From Clostridium disporicum (GTDB lineage: Bacteria; Bacillota; Clostridia; Clostridiales; Clostridiaceae): 64,000 nucleotides of DNA. The translations under genes were made by a program, and so were the position numbers. Position 1 is the stretch's first letter. Each line of letters opens with the position of its first letter. The DNA is taken from the NCBI RefSeq assembly GCF_001405015.1, contig NZ_CYZX01000008.1:62001-126000 (forward strand), read 5' to 3'. The notes below the pieces were generated by a model, which was given only the letters and a program-made list of their open reading frames with translations, had not been told where the DNA came from and did not search any database. Of the stretch, positions 31,696 through 39,913 are shown one piece after another.

Positions 31696-32316
31696 CTAAT
31701 CCTGCTCATAAGCCAATATATCTCCAGTATTAGCATCTACTTCATAACTATATTCTCTATTATTATAATAAAATTCTACTTCATATTTTTGAATCCCATA
31801 ATCAAAATCTAATTCTGTCCTTTTGAAAGTAACTTGATTACTTGTTAAACCTGCATGTGATAATACAATTTGTTTTGCTTCTTCTACTGAAATCTTAGCT
31901 ATGTTATTTACATTGCTTTGATTATTATTGTTTTGAATATAATCATACTCCATATCATAATCATATTGTATAATTTGTCCATTATATGCGTTAATTTCAT
32001 AATCATATTCTTTACCATTACAATAAAACTCTATGTCGTATTTTTGAATTCCATCATCAAAATCCTTGTTTGCTTGAACAAATGTTACTTGATCACTACT
32101 TAATCCTGCATGTGATAACGCTATTTCTTTTGCTTTATCTAATGAAATATCACCTGTATTATTTACATTATTATTTTGTTTACTACTTTCACTGCTATCT
32201 TGTATACTAGATTCAGTGTTATTCCCATTACCGTTATTTGCTACACCTGAATTTGTACATCCTATTAAGCTAATACTAACTGTTACTATAATCGCTGCTA
32301 AACTTAATTTTTTCAT
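31696..32316 (-). CDS. Lipoprotein with two PepSY repeats
   Basis: 206 residues. Signal and lipobox SLIGC at residues 16-20; an Asn/Ser-rich spacer to about 55; then two PepSY units of about 70 residues each, both with the pattern A-K-x-I-x-LSHAGL and ending in an aspartate-rich strand (YEINAYNGQI, YEVDANTGDI). PepSY domains are thought to inhibit peptidases or sense cell-envelope conditions. It is the last gene of an operon with a response regulator, sensor kinase and another PepSY-like protein. Confidence 0.88.
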   Translation of the reverse strand: MKKLSLAAIIVTVSISLIGCTNSGVANNGNGNNTESSIQDSSESSKQNNNVNNTGDISLDKAKEIALSHAGLSSDQVTFVQANKDFDDGIQKYDIEFYCNGKEYDYEINAYNGQIIQYDYDMEYDYIQNNNNQSNVNNIAKISVEEAKQIVLSHAGLTSNQVTFKRTELDFDYGIQKYEVEFYYNNREYSYEVDANTGDILAYEQD

Positions 32317-32346
32317 TTTTTCTCCTTTTGTTAAATATAATTTATA

Positions 32347-33714
32347 TCACTTGAAATATACACTTATTCTTGTATATTTATCTAATTCACTATCTATTTG
32401 AATTTTAGCATTATAATTATTTGCTATTCTATTTGCAATGGATAATCCAATTCCAAAAGAATTATTATTTACTCTAGATTTATCAATCTTGTAGAATCTC
32501 TTCATTACATTATTAATTTCATTCTCTGGAATTCCAATCCCATTATCCTTAACTTCTAATTTTAATTTACTAGCTTCTTTTTTTAATGTTATTTCAATTT
32601 CTATATTATCCTTATTGTTATATTTTATAGAATTATCAATAAATATAATTAATAATTGTTTTAAATCATTTGGGTCAATTTTCATATTTATATCTTCATC
32701 AGTATTAACGATATATTTTACATTTGGCTTTAAAACTCTATATTCTTCTATAACCTCATCAACTACTATTATCGGATTAATTTCTTCTAATTTATCTAAG
32801 TTTATTTCTGATTTTTCTGCTTTAGATAGTAATAACATATCATTTACTAATTTTTTTAATCTTTCAACTTCTTTTAAACATATATCCAATGATTTCTCTA
32901 AACGATCTTTATCATTCTTTCCCCATCTTTTAAGCATACTTAAGTGTCCATGAAGTGCTGTCAGCGGTGTTTTTAATTCATGTGATGCATCTGACACAAA
33001 TCTACTTTGCTCATGAAATGCTTCTTCTAATTCATCCATCATTGAGTTAAAAACAATATTTACTTTATCAATCTCATCATTTAGTCCTGAAATCTCAGCT
33101 CTTTTATTGATACCATTTTCCTTTATTTCATTCATAGTTGTTGTAAGCCTTCTAAGTCTATTTATAAAATTCTTTGAAACGTAAATAGCTCCTATACCAC
33201 TTAAAATCAATCCTAAAATTAATGTAAAAATTAAAATTGGAAAAGAGTTTTCAGTAAAATCCTTCAACATCTCATTTTCTCTAGCTATCTGTAATGTATA
33301 TTCGGACCCTGCTATATTTATTGGGGCTGTTAGTACCATATATATATCAGAATCAAAAAATCTAGGTTTAATTGAAATATCTTTATTTAAATAATCAAAT
33401 TTAATATTTTCCCATACTTCAGATAGAGATTCATAGTATATTTTGTTTGATGAATAAATCCTAATATATTCATCATCATTTGCTAAATGTTGTAAGTATT
33501 GATAAAAACTATTTTCTGATATTTGTACGTTTATATCTTGAGATAAACTAACTATCTCTTTATACCTATCTTTTAATAAATCTCTTTCATATTCATCTGT
33601 AAACATACCAAATGCAATTAGTTGACCAATTGTATATATAAATAAAATTAAACCAATTATAAAAAATGATTTTTTCATAAATTCTAAAAATATAGGTACC
33701 TTTTTAGTTTTCAT
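32347..33714 (-). CDS. Sensor histidine kinase
   Basis: 455 residues. Two membrane segments (about 15-36 and 153-176) flank an extracytoplasmic sensor region. HAMP follows at about 177-230; the H-box is SDASHELKTPL near 243 with the phosphorylated His; the N-box is DNSIKYN, the G1 box DNGIGIPE and the G2 box FGIGLSIA. It begins 2 bp after the response-regulator stop codon. Inference: reads an envelope signal and phosphorylates the adjacent OmpR-type regulator, with the PepSY proteins as outputs or signal modulators. Confidence 0.93.
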   Translation of the reverse strand: MKTKKVPIFLEFMKKSFFIIGLILFIYTIGQLIAFGMFTDEYERDLLKDRYKEIVSLSQDINVQISENSFYQYLQHLANDDEYIRIYSSNKIYYESLSEVWENIKFDYLNKDISIKPRFFDSDIYMVLTAPINIAGSEYTLQIARENEMLKDFTENSFPILIFTLILGLILSGIGAIYVSKNFINRLRRLTTTMNEIKENGINKRAEISGLNDEIDKVNIVFNSMMDELEEAFHEQSRFVSDASHELKTPLTALHGHLSMLKRWGKNDKDRLEKSLDICLKEVERLKKLVNDMLLLSKAEKSEINLDKLEEINPIIVVDEVIEEYRVLKPNVKYIVNTDEDINMKIDPNDLKQLLIIFIDNSIKYNNKDNIEIEITLKKEASKLKLEVKDNGIGIPENEINNVMKRFYKIDKSRVNNNSFGIGLSIANRIANNYNAKIQIDSELDKYTRISVYFK

Positions 33715-33716
33715 TA

Positions 33717-34385
33717 TTAGCTCCTCATAATATAACCAACTGATCTAACTGTTTGTATATATTGTTCCTTATTCTCATTATTTAACTTTGACCTTAAATA
33801 TCTGATATATACATCTATAACATTAGTTTCTGGTTCATATCCATATCCCCATATTTTTTCTAATAGTTCTTCTCTAGTAACCACCTTATCCTTGTTATCT
33901 AGCAATATCATTAATAATTCATACTCTTTATTAGTTAAATTTATCTCATTACCATCTTTTTTAACAATTCTTGAACTTTTATTAATTGTGATGTCCTTAA
34001 ATTTTATTATGTAATTATTTGAATTATCTTGCCTTCTAAATACTACTTCAATACGTGCAAGTAATTCTTCTATTGCAAATGGTTTTGCTATGTAATCATC
34101 CGCTCCTATTTGAAGACCATTAACCTTATCCATTACACTATCCTTTGCACTGAGCATTATTACCGTGGACTGTTTTTCTCTCTTTAATCTTCTACATATT
34201 TCAAAACCATTCATAGAAGGTAACATAACGTCTAATATTATAAGATCATATTCGTTTTTTAAAGCTTCTTCCAAACCTTCTCTACCATCTTCTTTAATGC
34301 AAACATTATATCCTTCATATTCTAATTCTCCTTTTACAAAGTCAGAAATATTTGCTTCATCTTCAACAATTAATATGTTTTTCAC
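33717..34385 (-). CDS. OmpR-family response regulator
   Basis: 222 residues, GTG start with AAGGAGC upstream. Receiver domain with the acidic pocket near 7-9 (VEDEAN), phosphorylated Asp in LIILDVMLPS near residue 52 and conserved Lys in IAKPFAIEE. A C-terminal winged helix follows (EYELLMILLDN, TNVIDVYIRYLRSKL, VRSVGYIMR). It pairs with the histidine kinase 2 bp downstream. Confidence 0.95.
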   Translation of the reverse strand: MKNILIVEDEANISDFVKGELEYEGYNVCIKEDGREGLEEALKNEYDLIILDVMLPSMNGFEICRRLKREKQSTVIMLSAKDSVMDKVNGLQIGADDYIAKPFAIEELLARIEVVFRRQDNSNNYIIKFKDITINKSSRIVKKDGNEINLTNKEYELLMILLDNKDKVVTREELLEKIWGYGYEPETNVIDVYIRYLRSKLNNENKEQYIQTVRSVGYIMRS

Positions 34386-34419
34386 AGTGATTGCTCCTTA
34401 TTTAATTCATATTTGAATT

Positions 34420-34767
34420 TTAATCATAATAGCTATCTAAATCTGTAATAACACCTAGGCTAGAATTTACATCAGCCTTTATCAGCATATTATTTTTATC
34501 TTTTATTTTAAATTCATATTCAAAACTAAAAGTATCTAAATCTAATCTTTTATTAACTCTTACTATTTCTCCTTGAACTGATTGAAGTACTATTGCTTTT
34601 GCTTCTTCAACTGTATAATTAATATTAGATTTTGCTATACTATAAACAGTTGCAAATGCTGCAATACCTAATCCAGCTATTATGGCTACTACTATTGATG
34701 CTCTTTTTATTAATTTTCTTTTATTTGTTTTTATTTTATCTCTTATTGTTTCTAAATATTTATTCAT
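34420..34767 (-). CDS. Membrane-anchored PepSY-like protein
   Basis: 115 residues. A basic N-terminus (about 1-20), one membrane helix (about 22-44) and an outside domain resembling one PepSY unit (YTVEEAKAIVLQSV ... IKADVNSSLGVITD). It lies 34 bp upstream of the response regulator on the same strand and is the first gene of the four-gene unit. It could be a signal-modulating partner of the kinase; this is inferred from operon position. Confidence 0.8.
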   Translation of the reverse strand: MNKYLETIRDKIKTNKRKLIKRASIVVAIIAGLGIAAFATVYSIAKSNINYTVEEAKAIVLQSVQGEIVRVNKRLDLDTFSFEYEFKIKDKNNMLIKADVNSSLGVITDLDSYYD

Positions 34768-35119
34768 ATTATCTTCTCCTTCTTGCTAATCTGTAATTGA
34801 ATTATATAATACAAGCTAATATCTTTCATGAAGACAAAATTAGAGTAAAATTAAAATTTTTTAATCTTTTTACACAAAATATACACCAACTGTAATTATT
34901 AATATTAAGTGTAATTTCTTTTTCTAGTAATAAAAATATAAATTCAACTAACAAAACTCAAATTTTAAGTTTCTCCATTATATTTATTAAAAATTTCAAA
35001 AAAAATAGTAGTCTTTTCATATAAAAAGATTCTACTATTTCTATAACTTATTTATTAATACTACTATTTTTAATATTCACTTCTCTTTATTCTAAGATTT
35101 AATTTCTAATCGCTGACAT
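34768..35119. other. 352-bp gap: operon promoter region, degenerate repeat, terminator
   Basis: No gene. A degenerate match to the dispersed repeat (TTCAACTAACAAAACTC then ATTTTAAGTTTC) lies at 34941-34976. A bidirectional terminator, AAATAGTAG-TCTTTT / AAAAGA-CTACTATTT, is at 35003-35040. The remainder is A+T-rich and shows nothing else I can support. Confidence 0.55.
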
Positions 35120-35371
35120 TCACACATCAATTTTTCTATTAATTAATTCTAACTTCTCTTTTCTCTTTAACTGCTTTATCTCATATTCTCTTTTCATTGC
35201 ATCTATCTTATCTTCAAACTCTTCATAATAAACAATATCTACAGGAAGTCTTGCTTTTGTATACTTTGCCCCTTTTCCACTTGAATGTGCTTTTAACCTT
35301 TTTTCTAGATTGTTTGTCCATCCCGTATATAAACTGTCATCATTACATCTTAATATATAAACATAATTCAT
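35120..35371 (-). CDS. GIY-YIG endonuclease-domain protein (UPF0213/YhbQ-like)
   Basis: 83 residues, a single GIY-YIG domain: VYILRCNDDSLYTGWT with the two tyrosines, the catalytic Arg in LEKRLKAH near 25 and Glu/Tyr in IVYYEEF near 47. Stand-alone small GIY-YIG proteins of this kind are common; a nuclease role on damaged or RNA-containing DNA has been suggested, but the substrate is not established. AGGTAAG precedes ATG. Confidence 0.92.
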   Translation of the reverse strand: MNYVYILRCNDDSLYTGWTNNLEKRLKAHSSGKGAKYTKARLPVDIVYYEEFEDKIDAMKREYEIKQLKRKEKLELINRKIDV

Positions 35372-35442
35372 ATTAACTTACCTATCCATAATTCTTTCTA
35401 TAAATATATTATAGCTTTTCTCATTTCTATTTAAAATAAAGA

Positions 35443-35473
35443 AAAAAGCCACAGATTTTCTCTGTGGCTTTTT
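35443..35473. terminator. Terminator after oppF
   Basis: AAAAAGCCACAGA / TCTGTGGCTTTTT, 13-bp perfect stem, symmetrical. Confidence 0.9.
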
Positions 35474-35495
35474 CTAATAGTATATTTTATTACTA

Positions 35496-36470
35496 TTATT
35501 TATTATACAAATGGCAAGCTATTTTATGTCCGTTTTTCATAATTTTTAATTCTGGTGCTTCCTTAGTACATATCTCCATACATTCTGGACAACGTGTATT
35601 AAACTTACATCCAACTGGTGGATTGGCTGGAGATGGAAGATCCCCTTCTAATATCGTTCTATCCATTTTAACATCTGGATCTGGTACTGGAACAGCACTT
35701 AGTAATGCTTTAGTATATGGATGCATTGGATTATCAAATAATTCATCCTTAGATGCCATTTCAACTAAATTTCCTAAGTACATTACACCTATTACATCAG
35801 AAATATATTTTATTACTGATAAATCATGTGATATAAACAGGTAAGAGATTCCTCTCTTAGCTTGAAGCTCTTTCATTAAATTTATTATTTGTGCTTGGAT
35901 AGATACATCTAGTGCACTTACTGGTTCGTCAGCAATAATTAAACTTGGATTAAGAGCTAAAGCACGAGCAATACAAATACGTTGACGTTGTCCACCTGAG
36001 AATTCATGAGGATAACGGTCTATATGATACGGTCTTAAACCACAATCATCCATGATTTGTAATATATATTCTCTATATTTTTCTTTTGGAACTATCCCAT
36101 GAGCTCTAACTGCCTCACCTATAATTTCTCCAACAGGCATACGAGGATCTAATGATGAGTATGGGTCTTGGAATATAATTTGAAGCTCTGGTCTTATTTT
36201 TTGAAGATCTCTCTTAGACATCTTAAATATATCTTTTCCATTTAATATTGCTTCTCCCTCTGTAGGCTCAGTTAATCTTAAAATTGTACGACCTATTGTA
36301 GTCTTACCACAACCTGATTCACCAACTAGTCCAAAAGTTTGTCCTCTTTTTATTTCAAAAGACACTCCATCAACTGATTTAACATGTCCAACAACATGTT
36401 GGAATACACCAGCTTTTATAGGAAAATGCTTCTTTAAATTTTTAACCTCTAAAATATTTTCGCTACTCAT
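35496..36470 (-). CDS. oppF: Oligopeptide ABC transporter ATP-binding protein OppF
   Basis: 324 residues. Walker A GESGCGKTT near residue 52, signature FSGGQRQRICIARAL near 153, Walker B LIIADEP and the C-terminal OppDF extension with CKFNTRCPECMEIC, the cysteine-rich tail typical of this family (Fe-S or structural). It is the last gene of the opp operon, 14 bp after oppD. It pairs with OppD to energise peptide uptake. Confidence 0.95.
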   Translation of the reverse strand: MSSENILEVKNLKKHFPIKAGVFQHVVGHVKSVDGVSFEIKRGQTFGLVGESGCGKTTIGRTILRLTEPTEGEAILNGKDIFKMSKRDLQKIRPELQIIFQDPYSSLDPRMPVGEIIGEAVRAHGIVPKEKYREYILQIMDDCGLRPYHIDRYPHEFSGGQRQRICIARALALNPSLIIADEPVSALDVSIQAQIINLMKELQAKRGISYLFISHDLSVIKYISDVIGVMYLGNLVEMASKDELFDNPMHPYTKALLSAVPVPDPDVKMDRTILEGDLPSPANPPVGCKFNTRCPECMEICTKEAPELKIMKNGHKIACHLYNK

Positions 36471-36484
36471 AATTACCTCCTTTG

Positions 36485-37621
36485 TTACTTATAAAGATGA
36501 CAGCTTACTTTATGTGTTTTTGTTACGTCTTTAATAGGAGGATAATCTCCAAAACATTTATCCATACATTGATCACAACGATTCTTAAAATAGCAGTGAT
36601 TTGGCATATTAATTGGATTTGGAACATTACCTGGAATAGAATATAATTTATCACTTCCTGTATTCATACTTGGTAAAGATTTTATTAATCCAATTGTATA
36701 TGGATGCTTAGGGTCTTTAAATATTTCATGCACTGTTCCTTGTTCTATTACTCTACCTGCATACATAACAACAACGTAATCACACATACTTGCTACAACA
36801 CCAAGGTCATGAGTAATAAGCATTATAGATGCATTTATTTTATCTTTTAAATCTCTAAGTAAATCTAATATTTGTGCTTGAATTGTAACATCAAGTGCTG
36901 TAGTAGGTTCATCAGCAATAATTAATTGTGGGTTACAAGATAATGCCATTGCAATTACAATTCTTTGCTTCATACCACCACTTAATTCGTGAGGATATCT
37001 CTTAACTATACCTTCTGGGTTAGCTATTCCTACTAATTTTAATAAATCTATTACCTTCTTTTCTACATCATCCTTTTTAAGTTTTGGTTCATGTAATATA
37101 AGAGGTTCTGCTAATTGATCTCCTATTGTAAACACTGGGTTTAAGCTTGTCATAGGCTCTTGGAAAATCATTGATATTTCATTTCCACGAAGCTTTTGCA
37201 TTTCACTCAAAGGAAGCTTAGTAATATCTACAGCTTTTCCTGTATTTTTATTATTAAATCTTATTTCTCCACCAACGATTTGTCCTTGTGGTCCTTGTAA
37301 TAATCTCATTATAGAAAGACTTGTTACTGATTTACCACAGCCTGATTCTCCTACAATCCCTACTGTTGCTCCTTTAGGAATACTAAAAGATACTCCATCA
37401 ACAGCTTTTACAGTTCCAGAATCAGTGAAGAAGTGAGTTTGTAAATTATGAAACTCTAATATATTATTTTCATTACTCATATTAGTTGTATAATGAGATT
37501 CAGGAACGTTTTTTAGTTTCTTCTCTTTATTATACTTCTTATACATTTTTGAATTAAATTTCTTTATTTCTTTTAGTCTTGCTTTTTGCTCTTTTTTATA
37601 AGCCTTGCTTTTCATTTCCAC
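36485..37621 (-). CDS. oppD: Oligopeptide ABC transporter ATP-binding protein OppD, with basic N-terminal extension
   Basis: 378 residues, longer than the usual 330-350. Walker A GESGCGKS near 95, signature LSGGMKQRIVIAMAL, ADEPTTALD and a C-terminal CYFKNRCDQCMDKC tail. GTG at 37621 is preceded by AGGTGAC. The inner ATG before SNENN has no ribosome-binding site, so the first 48 residues, nearly a third of them lysine or arginine, appear to be made. That extension is unusual and may be membrane- or RNA-contacting; its role is unknown. Confidence 0.92.
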   Translation of the reverse strand: MEMKSKAYKKEQKARLKEIKKFNSKMYKKYNKEKKLKNVPESHYTTNMSNENNILEFHNLQTHFFTDSGTVKAVDGVSFSIPKGATVGIVGESGCGKSVTSLSIMRLLQGPQGQIVGGEIRFNNKNTGKAVDITKLPLSEMQKLRGNEISMIFQEPMTSLNPVFTIGDQLAEPLILHEPKLKKDDVEKKVIDLLKLVGIANPEGIVKRYPHELSGGMKQRIVIAMALSCNPQLIIADEPTTALDVTIQAQILDLLRDLKDKINASIMLITHDLGVVASMCDYVVVMYAGRVIEQGTVHEIFKDPKHPYTIGLIKSLPSMNTGSDKLYSIPGNVPNPINMPNHCYFKNRCDQCMDKCFGDYPPIKDVTKTHKVSCHLYK

Positions 37622-37631
37622 TTCTTGTCAC

Positions 37632-38648
37632 CTACCTCTTCATCTTTGGATCGAATGCATCACGTAGACCATCCCCGATAAAATTGAATGCCATAACAAT
37701 GAATAGAATTAATAATCCTGGTGGTAACCAAATATTTAAGTAATTCTTCATTATTATAGAACTGTTAACTGCGTTAACCATGTTACCTAATGAAGCATAT
37801 GGGAAGGCTAGTCCTACTCCTAAGAAACTTAATGCAGATTCTGATAAAATGAATCCTCCAAGATCCATGGTAGCCATTACAATGATTACTGGAGTTACAT
37901 TTGGTATTAAATGCTTAAATATTTTACGTGTTGCACTAAGCCCACAAGCTTCTGCTGCCTGCATATAATCCATCTCACGAATAGATAATATTTGTCCACG
38001 AACCATTCTCGCAACACCTGACCAGTTAAACACACCCATTATCAGCATTAAGAAATAAATCTTCATTTGTGGTTTAACTCCGAAGGCAGACATTAGCGAT
38101 GCTGTAACAAGCATAAGTGGGAAAAATGGTATACAATAGAATATATCTACTAATCTCATGATTATCATATCTATTTTTCCACCATAATATCCAGCTATTC
38201 CTCCTAATGTTACTCCTAACGCCATTTCAATTATTGTTACGACAATACTGAATATTAACGATATTCTTCCACCATACATAAGTCTTGTTAATACGTCACG
38301 TCCATCAGCATCAGTACCTAATGGATGTGCTGCTGACATAGGAGCCTTAACATTAACCCCTACGTTCTTTTCTTTAATCTTCTCTGTTTCTGTCATTCTT
38401 ATTTCTTCACCAGTTGTTTGGTTTATATAAAATATTTCATACTCTCCATAAGGTGAGAATATAGGTCCTATAAATGAGAAAAGTGATATTGCTAAAATAA
38501 TACATAATCCTAAAATAGCTAGCTTATTTCTAAAAAATCTTTTCATTATTAATTGACCTGGAGTTAGAATTATTTGATTTTGTTCGAAATTATCTTGCTC
38601 TTCTTGATTAGCTTGTGTCGTGTTCTTAATTTCTTCTGAAGTTAACAT
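37632..38648 (-). CDS. oppC: Oligopeptide ABC transporter permease OppC
   Basis: 338 residues from ATG at 38648 (GGAGGG six bases before; a TTG at 38651 is rejected). A cytoplasmic N-terminus, one membrane helix, a large loop, then the permease core with the EAA-type motif EACGLSATRKIFKHLIPN near 235. Partner of OppB in the membrane channel. It starts 11 bp after oppB. Confidence 0.94.
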   Translation of the reverse strand: MLTSEEIKNTTQANQEEQDNFEQNQIILTPGQLIMKRFFRNKLAILGLCIILAISLFSFIGPIFSPYGEYEIFYINQTTGEEIRMTETEKIKEKNVGVNVKAPMSAAHPLGTDADGRDVLTRLMYGGRISLIFSIVVTIIEMALGVTLGGIAGYYGGKIDMIIMRLVDIFYCIPFFPLMLVTASLMSAFGVKPQMKIYFLMLIMGVFNWSGVARMVRGQILSIREMDYMQAAEACGLSATRKIFKHLIPNVTPVIIVMATMDLGGFILSESALSFLGVGLAFPYASLGNMVNAVNSSIIMKNYLNIWLPPGLLILFIVMAFNFIGDGLRDAFDPKMKR

Positions 38649-38659
38649 CAAAATCCCTC

Positions 38660-39628
38660 CTAATTATATCTAATTCTCGGATCAACTACTGCATATAAAA
38701 TATCAGAAATAAGTGTTCCAAGTAATGTAAGTACAGCCATAAACATTAAATATCCCATTAAGAAAGGTAAATCCTTATTATTTACTGCATCAAGGGCTGC
38801 TTTTCCTAATCCAGGAATAGAGAATATTCCTTCTGATATAATAGCACCAGCAAAAAGACTAGGTATTGTTCCTCCAATGAATGTAACTATCGGAATTAAG
38901 GTATTTCTAAATCCATGTTTACCAATTACTTTTCTTTCTGATAATCCCTTAGCACGTGCAGTTCTTATATAATCTGCATTTAAAACTTCTAACATATTAG
39001 TTCTAACGTATCTTAACCAACTACCTACACCAGTTATAACGAATACTGTAATAGGCAGAATAAAATGATATCCTATATCTAAAGTTAATCTAAATCCTGT
39101 AAAGTTTTCTCTAGCGGTAACCATACCTGATAATGGAAGCCATCCTAACCCCATTGAAAAAGTTCTTTGAAGTACAGCAGCCAAGAAGAAACTTGGTAAT
39201 GATATACCTGCTAAAGCAAGGAAAACTATAAGGTAATCTGTTTTTGTATATTGTCTTGTTGATGCAAATATTCCCAGGGGAATTGCTATACAGAGCTGCA
39301 GGACAAAAGCAATAGCTGCTAATGAAAATGATGTCCACATTCTGCTTGAAATTACTTCAGTAACAGGTTTTTGGAAAAGGAATGATGTACCAAAATCACC
39401 TTTTAAAGCATTTTTAATCCAGCTTACATATCCTTCAACAACTGTTCCATTTAAACCATATGATTCTCTTAATAATTCTTTTTGTTCAGCAGTTATAGTT
39501 GGGTTACCTGAAGTCATCTGCTCAACAAAGTCTCCTGGCATTAAACGTAATATCCCATAAATTAAAAAGGATACACCAAAAAGAACCCCAATACTAATTA
39601 ATACACGACGTATAATATATTGCTTCAT
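38660..39628 (-). CDS. oppB: Oligopeptide ABC transporter permease OppB
   Basis: 322 residues with six membrane helices. N-terminal ISIGVLFGVSFLIYGILRLMPG is the usual OppB opening, and the EAA motif reads ARAKGLSERKVIGKHGFRN near 219. AGAGGTG precedes ATG. It is separated from oppA by 285 bp holding an attenuator-like hairpin, so permease and ATPase levels can be lower than the binding protein. Confidence 0.94.
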   Translation of the reverse strand: MKQYIIRRVLISIGVLFGVSFLIYGILRLMPGDFVEQMTSGNPTITAEQKELLRESYGLNGTVVEGYVSWIKNALKGDFGTSFLFQKPVTEVISSRMWTSFSLAAIAFVLQLCIAIPLGIFASTRQYTKTDYLIVFLALAGISLPSFFLAAVLQRTFSMGLGWLPLSGMVTARENFTGFRLTLDIGYHFILPITVFVITGVGSWLRYVRTNMLEVLNADYIRTARAKGLSERKVIGKHGFRNTLIPIVTFIGGTIPSLFAGAIISEGIFSIPGLGKAALDAVNNKDLPFLMGYLMFMAVLTLLGTLISDILYAVVDPRIRYN

Positions 39629-39867
39629 AATACACCTCTTTCGTTAATACTAAAATTATTACAAATACAAAATATTAACTACACATTAACAAATTTTACA
39701 ATTATATTATTTGGTAATAAATAAATTACATTTAAAGTATTTAATGTAGTTAATTTATATATAGTATTTAATACCTATTACATACATTAATTAAATTTAT
39801 ATCTCATCATTTATACACTAGATAACTTAAATTTAATTTATTTATTGTAAGCCATATGTAGTAAAAT

Positions 39868-39896
39868 ATGAGGATGCTTACTTAAAACATCCTCAT
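39868..39896 (-). terminator. Attenuator-like terminator between oppA and oppB
   Basis: ATGAGGATG / CATCCTCAT, then a modest ATTTTAC tail on the minus strand. It probably allows partial read-through, giving more oppA than oppBCDF mRNA. The rest of the 285-bp gap is A+T-rich with no gene. Confidence 0.65.
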
Positions 39897-39913
39897 GACT
39901 AAATACTATAAAA

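Noticed and set aside
35464..35844. Plus-strand open frame inside oppF
   Set aside because: Antisense shadow of the conserved oppF C-terminus.
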